Assembly: GCA_033557465.1 (NCBI GenBank)
Contig: CM066033.1
Span: 709,639,637 to 709,703,636 of the forward strand
Length of the DNA: 64,000 nucleotides
Origin: Ichthyophis bannanicus
Taxonomy: Eukaryota; Chordata; Amphibia; Gymnophiona; Ichthyophiidae
Direction: 5' to 3'
In this document: piece by piece, positions 10,707 to 22,370 of the stretch
Layout: every line of letters starts with the position of its first letter
Position numbering within the stretch: the stretch's first letter is position 1
Made by a program: the position numbers and the translations under genes
The notes under the pieces: generated by a model
Database searches by the model: none
What the model saw: only the letters and a program-made list of their open reading frames with translations
Told to the model about the DNA's origin: nothing

Positions 10707-10866
10707 ACTGGCTAAGATGGCACCCTTGGGCGGGAAGAGGACCGCGCATGCGCGCTGCAATTCCCAAAGGCTTTCTTTGAAAGCTGGGGAAAATTGCTCC
10801 GCGAGGGCTCCATCGGCGCCGACGTCACCCATAAGTGAGGACTGACTTCCTGCTTGGTCCTGGAGA
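10707..10866 (-). repeat. Right (5') inverted terminal repeat of B
   Basis: Reverse complement of the left ITR interior. It holds GTCGGCGCCGA(T/C) and the NRF1-like palindrome CGCGCATGCGCG at 10743-10754. The outermost 41 bases are repeated in inverted form inside the ICR. Confidence 0.9.
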
Positions 10867-11000
10867 AATATATATATATATCTATAGTGAGATATAGAAG
10901 GGCATAACATATACACACACAAATGACAGACATATATATCTATAGAGATGTAAACAGATATATATATAGATATGAATATATAGGCCTATATATGGATGTC

Positions 11001-12478
11001 TGCAATTAAGCAGACAGAGATATGCCTATAGAAAGTATATTCACATATTAGATGAATTTTTCCTCTTCACACCTCCTAACGAGAAGGTGGAACCTACTTG
11101 AGAAGATATATAGAGAATCTATTCTCCCTGGTTATGATGGAAGGAGTCTATTCCCCCTGGTTATGATGGAAAAATCTCCCTGACAAGGAACAGACTAGAT
11201 TGCTGCAAGAATGCTAGCCAGTGAAATAACCAGGATGGTTACGTGAAAAGCAGAGGATAATATCAGTCTGCAGGCAGCAAGTCTCGAGTCCTCCAGAACG
11301 CTAGCATGGTAAATGGACAGAAGACGCATAGGAATGAGATACCATGAGGGGCAAAAAGGGTATCATGTGTTCTTTAGCTAAATATGCGCTGTCCATGAAG
11401 GATTAGGATACCATGAGGACGAGCTGCAAGGAAAAAAAGAGCATATTCCCGGTGGGAATCCTGAGGACCAAACCAGGGAATTGAACAACTCTTTAAGCTT
11501 TCACGTAAGAGAAGGCCCATGTCCTTTGTTTTAAAAAGGAAATAGTAGGGTAGGAAGAACCCTTCCAGTCATGAGGGGCATGACTGAGGGAGCCCTTTCC
11601 AACCATCTAGGACAGCTGTTTGAGAAAATCCCAATGCTCTCTAGCAAGGGCCCATGGTGGAAAGCTTCTCTGTAGAATTGCAGAGAGCATAATGCGGGAG
11701 AATTAGGAGATAGAACTGGCTGCTGGAAAAGCCAGTACCTACATCAACTATGCTGCCAAACCCAAGGGGATTGGAGATGGCAAGAATAGAAGACAATCCG
11801 AGAAGCCTGTAGTGATAGATTTCCCAAGAAGATGAATCCACTGTCTTGGAGTCACTACTAAGGCCAAAAAGAATGTAGTGGAGGACAACTCTGGATGCTT
11901 GTGGAGAAGAACCAGTGGTCCAATCACTAGGGCTCCTGCATGAGCAGCTGCTGGCAAGACAGCAGAAAGAATCTTTCTGCTTAAAAACAGAAAGGACAGA
12001 ACAGGAGTAAGAAAACTCTGGACCTGTCTGATAAGCTGCCCCAAAGCAAAAAAGAAGAAGGGAGTTAACTCAGAGAGGAAAACTCCACACTGGAATAGTG
12101 ACAAAACTAGAGGGACTGAAGAAGCAGCCCTCCAGTGTAATAGTACCACTCTTACAGAGGAAATGCTTGGTAAGAGGGTAGAAAAGATGGAGCTGAATGG
12201 AGACTTACAATGTGGTAAGTCTGTAGAAAGGAAAAATTAATGCTGGTAGAGAAAACTATTGTTTGATAGTTGTTAAACCTCTTTCCCTAGCAGGAAGAAG
12301 AGGAGAAACCTGTGACCTATAGGCATGAATATCCTAAGAGCTCGTATAACAGAGAAAAATGGATGTCTTGTGAAAAGAGATCCATGCCTAGAGTTTAGAA
12401 TGAGAGCAATGGAAGGCTTCTACTGAGAAGCCAACTGCAGGTTCTAAACCCCAAGAGGCACAAAAATATGATGATTAA
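11001..12478 (-). other. Non-coding interior shared by N1 and N2
   Basis: In autonomous copies this position holds RT, RNase H, methyltransferase and recombinase. Here none of their motifs appears in any frame. The stretch aligns with 24590-25975 of N2 (for example the GGTATCATG, CTGTCCATGAAGGATTAGGA and GAACTGGCTG words). A weak shared leucine/phenylalanine-rich reading frame (11748-12149, compare 25254-25559) is probably chance. Confidence 0.7.
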
Positions 12479-14559
12479 TCAGAAACCCTGTGGTTGCTGG
12501 GTTTGCTGAGCCTGGTGAGAGTTTGGATTCTTCAGACCAGGGCGATGTTTCCCCTGTTTGGGAACATCTGTATGATGGGCAGAAGATGAATAAAACCTTC
12601 TCCCCCTAGGGGAAGAAAGTTTGGTAGGACATTTCCTACCTACTGGGAAAGAAGGCGGCGTAGAACAGCCCTTAGAAACAGGTAAGTCAGTGGACCACTG
12701 AGTAACCTGACACAAAGACTCCTTAATGAAGAGATTTTCTCCAGTGCAAGGAGTATTACCCAGTCTTTGTTGTGCCCATTTGTCTAAGTCTGAAGCTTGG
12801 AGCCAGGCTCTACGTCGTGCCCCTATAGTTATAGCAGAAGTCCTGCTAACAGACTCAAATGAGTCTAGGGAAGCACGAGTAAGAAACCAAGAGATATTTT
12901 GAATATGACTAAGCAGTGAGGAATAGTCTGCACTCTTGGGCTCTGAAAGAAAAGGAGTCAAAAGATGTAATTTCTTTGTGACCTCCTGAAGAGATAGACT
13001 CATATAAAAAATATATATGAGAGAATTCTTGCTGAAAGCATGGATGTCTGGAAGGTTTGACGTCCAAAGGCATCTAGTGTCTTAGACTCACGACCTGGCG
13101 GATAAGAAGAGTGCTTTTTCTTACTCTTCACCCGCCTCATTGCTGATTCCACTACAATGGAATGATGAGGAAGTTGAGTCTTTTGAAACCCTGGAGAGGG
13201 GGGCACCTGATATAGGAGATCAGTTGCTCTGGAAGGTGGGGGTACCCTTAAAGGTGCTTCCCACATTCCTAGAAGAAGATCCTGCAAGGAATGATGCAAA
13301 GGAAGCATTATGTTCTCCTTTGCTTCGGTAGAAACAGAGCCTTGTGTAGAATCATGGCCAGGGATAGGAATGGCAAGTGATCTTGCCATATCCAGGAGGA
13401 AACTCTGAAAAGAAGGATCTCCAAAGACAATCTCCCCTGGACAAGTTAGATCTGAAGAACTAGCCTGGTCACCGAAGGATCTATCTGAATATATAGGAAT
13501 ATAAGATCCTGCACGGTGCAGTATGGGATCCTTAACGGATGGACGCTGGTACTGGAGGTCAGGACCAGCGACAGTCAGTACCACATCGTCCATGCCAGGT
13601 ATCGACTCAAAACTTGGTATAGAAGGGAGCGATCCTGTTGAAAGAAGCATGGAAGGAGCTGGCCACGATGCTACTGTGGATACCGGTACCGCTGTCGGAA
13701 CCGAACCCGACACTGACATCGGAGCAGCAACCGGTGACAGCCCAATCGGTACCGAGGTAACCGAAAGCCCTCGGCAGTCACCCTCGGTACCGAGCGTCCG
13801 GTACCGATAGGTGTCGGTACCAAGACGTGTCGGTACCCAGTCTTCCAGACTAGAGATCGATTCCAGACTTGGCATCGAAGGAAGCGAGTCTAGTGATGCA
13901 CGTCTGGAGGGTACCGACGTCGGTGGTAGTATCGGTGCCGGTACCGATACTGGAAAGTCAGTCTGGAACGTATCCACCGGTCCCGTAGGTACCGAGGACG
14001 CCAGACGACGATCCCTGGTGAGGAGTGTTACGTCCAACACCAGTGCCGATGCCGGGGTATCGGTACCGCTCGAAGCGGATGCCACCACCGGGCATGGCTC
14101 AGGTATGTTCTGTGAGGGGTGAGCCACAGGAACAACCCGAAACCCCACATAGGCTTTGGAGGCCGAAGACTCCCGCCGGGGTTTTGAAGGCAATGGGCCA
14201 TCGAGGGCAAGGCCGGAGCCGTCTACATGCTGTGCATGAGACCTACCATTCGAGGGTTGGCTAGTCTTAACAGACTGTTTGTGGGTTACCTGATCCTGTG
14301 TAGAAGAAATGGTCGGTGCCCTGAAGTTGGAAGGGAACCTCATATCGAGGGAAACTCGATGTTGAAAACCTCTTCTCACAATACTGTTGCCCGAGGGCTC
14401 CGGAGGAAAAAGGTCAGGACCCAAACAGGTTAGACACCAATTTTGGGAGTCTAAAAATAAAGTTGTACCGCCACAGTTTGAACATTTCTTGGAGAGAGTG
14501 GCTGGCGGTTCCATGAGGGACATGGAGAGGCCTAGAAGGCCTGAAAAACCGTAAGACAC
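12479..14559 (-). pseudogene. DIRS Gag-like protein of N1, one frame break
   Basis: The main frame covers 519 codons (14559-13000), continuing in the -1 frame from about 13003 to 12479. The N-terminus has Cys pairs (KKCSNCGG, WCLTCLGPD). The middle is Ser/Pro/Val-rich. The conserved block SPGFQKTQLPHHSIVVESAM is followed by SMLSARILSY. The C-terminal part has ARRRAWLQASDLDKWAQ and TPCTGENLFIK. The break sits at an AT-rich insert (about 12998-13020) that N2 also carries. Except at this break the frame is intact for over 500 codons, so this Gag has been conserved longer than the missing enzymes. Confidence 0.8.
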
Positions 14560-14731
14560 TCAGAAGAAAAAATATTCCCTTAAAGGGAAAAATTTACAAG
14601 AAAAGAAAAAAGAAACACCGGCGGTACCGGTGGCGTCGGTGAAGACAGCCGCGACCACAAGAAAACTAAAGAATTAAATCAGAATTTTCAGCGGTGACAG
14701 GAGGACGTCCTGCCAGCTCCGCAGAAAAACG

Positions 14732-14892
14732 AAAACTGAGGAGAAGCAGTTGGGAAAGACGGGAAGGCAGCAGGCAGGCGTGGTGGGATGCTTCCAAAAG
14801 CTCTTTGATTGGACGCTGGAAAGCGTTCCCGCGCACTCTGTCGGTACTGACGTACCCATATGTGAAGACTCATTCCTGCTTGTTCCTGGAGA
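14732..14892 (-). repeat. Right (5') ITR of N1 (family II)
   Basis: Contains GTCGGTACTGAC, one base from the family II palindrome, then CATATGTGAAGACTCATTCC and the terminal TTCCTGGAGA. Matches the right ends of N2 and F. Confidence 0.83.
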
Positions 14893-15060
14893 TAAGAGAA
14901 AGCATGGACAGCAGCCACAATATGAACGTCCAGCTCTTCTAGCATTCCTGACAGATCCTGGGCAGGTAGATGTGTGGAGAAGACAGTTACTGGATGAATA
15001 ATGTACGTAGCGGTGCATCTGGAGGAAGCATGGCCTTGGAGGTAGTGCATTCAAAGATGC
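14893..15060. other. Short unassigned spacer
   Basis: Nothing recognised. It lies between the N1 end and an L2-like LINE tail. Confidence 0.5.
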
Positions 15061-15345
15061 CCTGCCTTTATTTTTATTGAGTCAATTGATATACCGCCCA
15101 ACACCAGGGCATCTGAGCGGTTTACAAAACAAACAGACCACCATAACAAACAGGAAAGGAAAGAAGAAAGCTAGACTGGCAGGGGAAGGGGGGAGGGAAA
15201 GGGGGTAGCATGGAGATGAGGACCTAGGGTTTAGGCAAGGGCAATGTAAAAGTCAAAGGTGAGAGAAAAAAATGTGGGCTTTCAGCATTATTTTGAAACG
15301 TGGAAAGGAGAGTTCCAGGCGGAAATCAGATGGGAGAGAATTCCA
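15061..15345 (-). mobile_element. L2-like LINE 3' end fragment
   Basis: On the minus strand the end of an ORF2-type protein reads LLWNSLPSDFR-like residues with downstream FKIMLKAHIF. A 3' UTR with TTTTGTAAACCGCTCAGATG, GGGCGGTATATCAATTG and an A-rich end follows. This is the typical tail of L2/CR1-group LINEs. Strongly 5' truncated. Confidence 0.7.
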
Positions 15346-16404
15346 GAGAAGGGGACCTAAAGGAACTATAATTACCAGTTAAGTGTAATTTCCATTTCCT
15401 TATTGTCCCCTCCAGTTTAGTCCTCCACCTCTGGGATGTAAAAGAGCAGTAAATCTTGGGAGGGACCTTCTCAGCCATAGTGCCGCACCGCCGACCCGAA
15501 ACAGGCAACTCTCGTCACCTGAACTGCCAGCCAATAGTGCTTACTAAAAGTATGGAGAGATGGCCATGTCGCCGCTCTAACTCTCCACAGTCAGAACCAA
15601 TCTAAGTTCTATCCAGGAAGTTGTCTGCACCCTAGGAGGAGGAAATCGCAGCTCCAGGGATGCCTAACTTCCAGGTAAGGGGCATGTGCCAACTAATGCC
15701 TACCGGATCCAATTCACCATTGCAACCTCGACTGCCACTACGCATTTGGCAGACCCCTAAAATAACAAACTAACGATCCGATCTTCGGAAGACCTCTGGT
15801 ACTTAACAGTGTCGCCGCAGTACTCTGCTTACGACTAAGCGACGCAGACTGCCAACTGAAGCAGCCTCTTTCAAGGATCCCAATTGGGAATGAAACTGAC
15901 TGAATCAAGAGAAAGCAGAACTACCTTGGTCAAGAAGTAGGGAATTGCCTGTAGAACCAACTGGTCCCTAACTAAGAACAAGAACAGGTCTATCCAATAC
16001 CAGGCTTGCAACCCAAACTCAGCAAGTCAAACAGATAGCCACTAGAACCCTACTTCTAAACCCTTAGCCTGAAACCTGACAGAAGGGCTCGAAGAATCAC
16101 TAGCGACCGCGCCCCCCCCCCCCCCAGGATGCAACTGAAACCCCATGAAGAAGTCACCATCCTGTGGACGGGCTGCCACCTGCAAACCCGAGAACCATAG
16201 GAACTGGAACCGCTGAAGTCTGGACCTGCCGCCAAGCATCCCAAACCTTAAACATACGCCATACCCGCACCTAAAATAGGGAATGGTACATCTTTGCCTT
16301 GACATAGGCTTGTCATCCATGATCCAGAATAGGCTTACTTTAAGCCTATTCCTTCGATTGCTAGGCCGTAAGAGAAGATACATATATCCACCTGCGATGC
16401 CCCA
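15346..16404. other. Unassigned stretch
   Basis: No coding frame, structural RNA or known repeat recognised. It contains a C homopolymer of 14 at about 16113-16126. It may hold an old SINE near 15346-15530, but no box motifs were clear. Confidence 0.4.
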
Positions 16405-16530
16405 ATAGAAACATCGAAATATGACGACAGAAAAAGACCACATGGCCTATCTAGTCTGTCCTTCCATAACTACAACAGTCCCCTTTTTACCTTTAGAGAT
16501 CCTCCGTGTTTGTCCCATGCTTTTTTGAAT

Positions 16531-19327
16531 TCAGTTACTGTCCTCATCCACCTCCACTGGGAGACTCTTCCACAGATCCACTACTCTTTCCGTAAAGAAA
16601 TATTTCCGCATATCACTCCTGAATCTATCTCCCTTCACCCTCATCCCATGTCCACTCGTAGCAGAACTTGCTTTCAAGTGAAAGAGGCTCTCTCCCTGAA
16701 CATTTATGCCACGGAGGTATTTAAACATCTCAATCATATCACCTCTATCCCGCCTTTCCTCTAAGGTGTACATATTAAGATCCTTCAGTCTGTCCTCATA
16801 TGCTTTATAATGAAGATCACTAATCATTTTAGTAGCCACCCTCTGCACCGACTCCATCCTGTTCACATCCTTTTGAAGGTGCTGTCTCCAGAATTGCACA
16901 CTATACTCCAAATGAAATCGCACCAAAGACTTAAACAGAGGCATTATCACCTCCTTTTTTCTGCTAGCCATTCCTCTCCGTATGCACGCAAGCATCCTTC
17001 TAGCTTTTGCCATCACCTTTTCTACCTGCTTAGCTACTTTAAGATCATCAGACACAACCACGCCTAGGTCCCGCTCTTCTTTAGTGGACAAAAGTACTTC
17101 ACCCCCTATACTATATTGCTCCCTTGGATTGCTGCAGCCCAAATACATGACCTTACATTTTTTAACATTAAATCCCAGCTGCCAAATTCTAGACCATTCT
17201 TCAAGATTAGCTAGATCCCTCCTCATGTTATCTACCCCTTCCTGGGTGTCTACTCTATTGCAGATTGTGGTATCATCCGCAAAGAGGCAAAACTTACCTG
17301 AAAGCCCTTCCTCTATATCACTAACAAAGATGTTAAAAAGAATCGGACCAAGGACAGATCCCTGGGGCACACCACTGATAACATCCTTCTCCTCAGAGTG
17401 AGCTCCATTTACTTGTACTCTTTGTCGCCTCCCACCCAACCAATTTCTAACCCAAGCAGTAACTTTAGGGTCCATCCCTAGGGTGCTCAGTTTGTTTATA
17501 AGTAGCCAGTGAGGAACAGTGTCAAAGGCTTTACTGAAATCTAAATACACCACATCTAGGGCTCTCCCTCGATCCAACTCCCTGGTCATCCAGTCAAAGA
17601 AATCAATTAGATTTGTCTGACAAGACCTGCCTCTGGTGAATCCATGCTGCCTCGGATCCTGTAATCCGCTGGACTCCAGAAACCTCACTATTTTCTCTTT
17701 CAGCAGCGTTTCCAATAATTTACTCACCACCGAAGTTAAACAACCCGGCCTGTAGTTTTCAACCACATCCTTACTTCCGCTTTTGTGTAAAGGCACCACA
17801 TGAGCTTCTCTCCAGTCCTTTGGCACCACTCCCGACTCCAACAAGGCATTGAAAAGGTCAGTCAGTGGAGCTGCTAGAACGTCCCCAAGTTCCCTCAGTA
17901 TTCTCGGGTGTATCCCATCGGGTCCCATTGCTTTGTCTACTTTAAGTTGAGATAGTTTCTCATGAACACAGTCTTTTGAAAATTGTTCGAGATGTCCTTT
18001 GCTTCTGTTCCTATTTGTGGGTGTTTTCTGAGGTCCTGCTCCAGGTTCTTCATCTGTGAACACAGAACAAAAATATTTGTTAAGCAATTCCGCTTTATCC
18101 TTATCAGCTTCTACATATTCCTCCCCTGCACCCTTGAGTCTGAAAATACCACTCTTGCCCTTCCTCTTCTCACTAATATATCTGAAAAATGTCTTATCCC
18201 CCCATTTTATTGCATTGGCTATTTCCTCCTCCTTTTGAATCTTTGCCTTCTTGACTACTTTGCTAGCTTCTCTAACTTTTTCCAAATACAGATGCCTGTC
18301 TTCCTCTCTCTGTGATCTCTTGTATTTCATGAAGGCCTCCCTCTTTTTCTTCACTTTTTCAGCTACTTCTTTCAAAAACCATAGTGGTCTCCTTTTCCTT
18401 TTACCTTTATTTACCATTTTAACAAAAAGGTTGGTTGCCCTTAAAATATCCCCTTTCAGTTTTTCCCACTGTTTTTCTACATCCTTCAGCTGTTCCCATC
18501 CAACTAACGACTCCCTGAGGTATTGGCCCATCTTCGCAAAGTTAGTCTAACTAAAGTCTAAGATCCTCACCTTTGAATGGATTCTAACAGCCCTAGTCCT
18601 AATACTGAACCACACCATCTGGTGATCACTGGATGCAAAATGATCTCCCACTACAACATCAGAAACACTTTCACCATTGGTAAGCACCAAGTCCAGTATG
18701 GCCCCTTCACGCGTGGGGTCTGTTACCAATTGCCTGAATAGTTCTCCCTGTAGAGAATCCAGGATCTCCTTACTTCTAGATGATACTGCAGCAGGAATGT
18801 GCCAATCAACATCTGGCATATTGAAATCTCCTATCAGTAGCACTTCCCCTTTCCTAGCAAAGCTGCACATGTCTTCAATTAACTCTGTCCACCTCTTCCT
18901 CTTGTGAGGGAGGTCTGTATATCACACCAATGCAAATAGATTTCTCTTTCCCTCTTTCTAGTTTAACCCACAATGCCTCCCCTCTCCCTTTTAAGCTCTG
19001 TAATTCCAAAGCTTTAATAGTAGTTTTTACATATAGTGCCACTCCTCATCCCCTACTTCCTACCCTGTCCTTTCTGAATAAAGTATAGCCAGGTATAGTT
19101 ACATCCCAATCATGGTTTTCTGTGAACCATGTTTCTGTAACTGCCACTAAATCAAAGTCAGCCACTCCCATCAAAGCTTCATCATCAGGGATCTTATTTC
19201 CCATGCTATGGGCATTTATACACACTGCTTTCCATATGTTACCCCTGCTACCCATTTCCATAAAGTTATTTAATGTATCACCTACCTGGGGGCTTTCACT
19301 TACCTGGAGGCTTTCACCCATCCCCAA
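16531..19327 (-). pseudogene. CR1 ORF2: AP-like endonuclease and reverse transcriptase
   Basis: The endonuclease N-terminus (19327-19046) has CINAHSMGNK and VAVTETWF. Its later part (18870-18547) has LLIGDFNMPDVDW and SDHQMVW. The RT part (666 codons, 18531-16531) has GPDGIHPRIL, YLDFSKAFDTVPH (motif A), GVPQGSVLGPILF (motif B), LFADDTT (motif C, FADD) and DLGVVVSDDLK. Breaks: a frameshift between 19046 and 18870, and an in-frame TAG at 18547-18549 that divides two pieces in the same frame. Function in the family: nicks target DNA and primes reverse transcription. Confidence 0.88.
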
Positions 19328-19332
19328 TGAAT

Positions 19333-20274
19333 CTAGTTTAAAGCCCTCTTTAGTAGATTAGCCAGTCTACTACTGAAGACACGTTGACCATTCTTGGACA
19401 GATGGATGCCATCTCTGCTATGCAACCCTTGGAACAGCATCCCATGGTCTAGGAAACCGAAACGTACTTGATGACACCATCCACGCAGCCATGCATTCAT
19501 CTCCAGGATGCGAGCCTCTCTGCCTTGGCCTTTACCCTCAACAGGAAGGATTGAAGAGACCACCACCTGTGCACCTAACTGCTTCACCCTCTGTCCCAGA
19601 GCCATGAAGTCACTTTTGATACGTTCCGAGGTATACCTGGCAGTATCATTTGTTCCGACATGGATTAGGCAACATTGGGTAAGTCAGTGGGCTTGATGAG
19701 TCTCGGCAAACTCTCCGTAACATCTTGGATTTTGGCACCAGGCAGACAGCATACCTCTCTGGACATCAAGTCTGGTCGGCAGATGGACGCCTCAGTACCC
19801 CTCAGAAGAGTCTCCAACCACCACTACACTTCGTTTCCTTGTGGTCACTGATTCTGCAACTTTTGGGTACTTGAGCTCTGGTTCTTCCCTTTCCAGGGAT
19901 GCTTTCACCTCCTCCACTTCCAGGGCTGCATAATGGTTCTTCAATTCAAGGGCTGGAGAAGTTGGATTGGTGATTTTGTAGGCCCTGGTGACTTGTGTCC
20001 AACCATCGACATTCTGTTGGCACCCATCTAGTCCTCTGCTGGAGAGCTTGGTTGCTGCAAGAAGCATCTCATCAATGTACTTCTCACTGTCTTGAATGCT
20101 TCTCAGCCTCGCCACCTCCTCTCTGAGTTCCTCCACTTGTTTCCTCAGAGCTTCAGCATGCAGGCACCCTGCACATGGAACCGGTCCTTCAACTGGCATT
20201 AGGACCTCTGTCTGGACCGAGGCAGAAGCTGTAACGGGGGCAACAGCTTTAGCGATACGATGTTTTCCAGCCAT
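19333..20274 (-). pseudogene. CR1 ORF1 with Cys motif, coiled coil and SGNH esterase remnants
   Basis: The N-terminal piece (20274-19792, 160 codons) has CAGC near residue 34, a predicted short coiled coil (ALRKQVEELREEVARLRS) and then VVVVGDSS, the nucleophile block of an SGNH-type esterase. The C-terminal piece (19605-19333) has RDGIHLSKNGQ, the Asp/His block of the same fold. CR1 ORF1 proteins of this layout bind RNA or lipid. The two parts are separated by a stop shortly after GDSS and by a frame break. Confidence 0.78.
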
Positions 20275-20926
20275 TGTTCTGTTCGTGGAGCTTAGGTATC
20301 TGTTAAAGCAAAAGAGAGAGTTCTACCAAGTACCAGCTGGTTTCCCAGCTGTCCTTTCAGAGAAAAAGCAGTTAAATCTCCTTAATTATATTCAAAATGT
20401 GCTGGTCCAATTCTCTGTGCTTTGTCAAATGGGGAGGTGCCCTATAAAGCAAGACTACTCGCTAGGGGTGAGTGGGAGTCGGGGTGGGTAGGGAGGGAAC
20501 TAACACCTGATTAGGTGTTAGCAGTTCCCAAAGCTGAAGAGGTTACCGGAGTTCAACCACCTACTGTGACCAAGGAAAGTCCCACTAAAGCACCAAAAGA
20601 AAGTAGCCTTGCTTTAAAAAATGTACAAAAAAACCTTTTAAGAGCTCCTAGTCAGAGAGCTAACAATTTAATATAATAAAACAAACCCTTAAATCCTTAC
20701 TGTTGGTTGATCTGGAAAGCTCCTGTAGGAATGCCTGAACAGGGCAGGGCACTGGAGCCTTTTATGCAGGCCCTCAGCTGCTCTCAGGTAATCAGGCCCA
20801 CTAACTCCTGATTAGGTGTTAGCAGTTCCCAAAGCTGAAGAGGTTACTGGGGTTCAACCACCTACTGTGCTCAAGGAAAGTCCCATGTTGGTTGATCTGG
20901 AGAGCTTCTGTAGGAAAGCCTAGTAA
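20275..20926 (-). repeat. CR1 5' leader with two direct repeats
   Basis: A ~80-bp unit beginning at CTGATTAGGTGTTAGCAG occurs at about 20509-20590 and 20809-20886. A ~35-bp unit with TTGGTTGATCTGGA occurs at 20702-20736 and 20886-20921. The spacing (~300 and ~185 bases) suggests tandem promoter or leader monomers, as known in some LINE 5' UTRs. Confidence 0.6.
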
Positions 20927-22370
20927 TAGAACCCCAGGTTAATAGATTCGCTGCCGCGGACCACCACCCAGGTTTCCCGTCTGTTTGCCGGATCAGGTCG
21001 GCACCGTATGGACACCTAGGCCAAACCCTCGATACGGCTCCACGCTCTGCATCACTTGCCCTATGAGTGCCACGGAAGGGTAAAAGCATCGAGAAGGCGG
21101 TCACCGGCCAAGATTGCATCGGAGTAATGATGCTCTGCGACATACCCTTTCACCAACTATTGTAACCCAAGAATTCGCTTTGGTCGGAAGAAAAATCATC
21201 CTGGGGTCCAGGGTTAGAGAACCCACCTGATGACTATTTGTATGAACACTTCCCGGATGAAGCTTCTACTCTCCGGCATTCCTCCGGATTCCACTTGAGA
21301 AGGTCCTGCATCACCATGTGCATTCCTGCAAGGTTTGCTGCCAAACCGCCTGCAGGTGAGACTCCCTCTATGCAAACGGAGCCCTTTGATTCCTGTTCCA
21401 TGACCGCCGTGCTTGTGTCCTCATGTCAAGTTAGGAAAACCACTGATACGCATCTGTCGGACAGTCCTGACCCTGCCCGATCTATTATTCCGGATTCAAA
21501 TGCTTGACGCGCCAGAGCTCGCACACAGCTCCCAACGGCCGCCTGACTCATGGTCCCCCTAACCTTTCCAACTTCCTGTGCGAACAGAACCCTGTCATAA
21601 GCCCCACAGCCTGTGCGGTTCATCTCCATCAACATCGGAACCCACTGCGGATGTTCCAGCGGCATGCCTGCCTACCTGATCTCAGAGGACCATTCCCGTC
21701 GTCAAGGAATCCCCTGACCTGCGCGAGACCTGGAAGACGTTTGTTTAGAGGATCGTTCTGGCGCGACTATCGCTATAACCAGTACCTTTGTAAGGGATGC
21801 CTGGGAGCACTGACTCACGGAAGCACCTCCCTTTTGCCACCATTGTCCCAAAAAGCCTCATCGCTCCGCTCTGTCCGAACCACTATTCTGCAGTGAAACA
21901 CCAACAGTACTATTAAGACCCCTAGGCCTTGAGATAGACTATGCTACTTTCGACCGCCTTGAGCGCTCAGTGAGCTGAAGCAATGTTACTGTTCTGGGCG
22001 TAATTCATACCCCGTCTGCGAAAAAGTAACAAGTAATCACCAGCTGTCAGCAAACATAATGACCTATCAGATTAGATCTTATCCACATGTCTGCATCAAC
22101 TCATTGTGTCCTGAATAAGTTCTGTATCTGAATGATATGAACGGACCTTGCCCTGATCCAATCAAGCTGACACATTCTATGAGTAATTTACATTTTATTC
22201 CAAAACTACTAGCAACGCAGCAACCCATTGAAATCATCTGACTAGGTCCACAACACACTGGATATTGCGCAGCAGCAACCATGGCCCATCCGACAAAGCC
22301 TTTCCCATCTGACCGCATCAAAACATTACGCCCTGAAGTAGCCGTGGACAGGATAACCCCCAGACTGCTT
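20927..22370 (-). pseudogene. Unassigned coding-like remnant
   Basis: On the minus strand one frame reads through 21665-20871 with only a few stops (one at 21426-21428). It gives protein-like stretches such as AYDRVLFAQEVGKVRG, ALARQAFESGIIDRAG and MHMVMQDLLKWNPEECRR. A second frame at 22321-22079 gives KGFVGWAMVAAAQYPVCC and SGHNELMQTCG. I do not recognise the family. The density of open sequence and composition differ from the neighbouring LINE, so it may be a decayed transposon or an old viral or host-gene copy. No function is proposed. Confidence 0.35.

Larger units (their letters stand above)
5125..10866 (-). mobile_element. DIRS-like retrotransposon B (family I), full length, nested in N1
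   Basis: Both ends are visible: GCGTAGTTACTCACC at 5125 and CCTGGAGA at 10866. In sense order it has the right ITR (about 10707-10866), Gag (10471-8579, broken), RT/RNase H/methyltransferase (about 8475-6667), recombinase (about 6930-5630), ICR (5396-5493) and left ITR (5125-5312). Total length is 5.74 kb, within the usual 4-6 kb for DIRS elements. It interrupts the TA microsatellite of N1, whose two halves match one continuous stretch of N2. Confidence 0.93.
10867..14892 (-). mobile_element. Non-autonomous DIRS-like element N1, main segment
   Basis: Continuation of N1 beyond B. It resumes in the TA tract, matches N2 (24455-25970) through a region with no recognisable coding, carries a Gag-like frame (14559-12479) and ends with a family II right ITR closing in TTCCTGGAGA at 14892. 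N1 and N2 share the same replacement of RT and recombinase, so this is a family, not a one-off deletion. Confidence 0.85.
16405..20926 (-). mobile_element. CR1-clade LINE, near full length but degraded
   Basis: Sense is minus. The 3' UTR at 16405-16530 contains ATATGACGACAGAAAAAGACC, a tail shared by CR1-like LINEs. ORF2 occupies 19327-16531 and ORF1 20274-19333, with a repeat-containing 5' leader up to about 20926. The right boundary is estimated from the end of the second leader repeat. A multi-kilobase CR1 copy with both ORFs is unusual, since most copies are strongly 5' truncated. Confidence 0.85.

Noticed and set aside
11748..12149. Leu/Phe-rich frame conserved between N1 and N2 as a possible accessory membrane protein
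   Set aside because: The two frames are disrupted at different places and lack a shared start; similarity is explained by the shared DNA.
20507..20921. CRISPR-like array
   Set aside because: Only two imperfect repeat copies with unequal spacing within a LINE leader in a eukaryotic genome.
20930..22330. Calling the remnant a specific viral gene
   Set aside because: No diagnostic motif recognised; naming a family would be guesswork without a database search.
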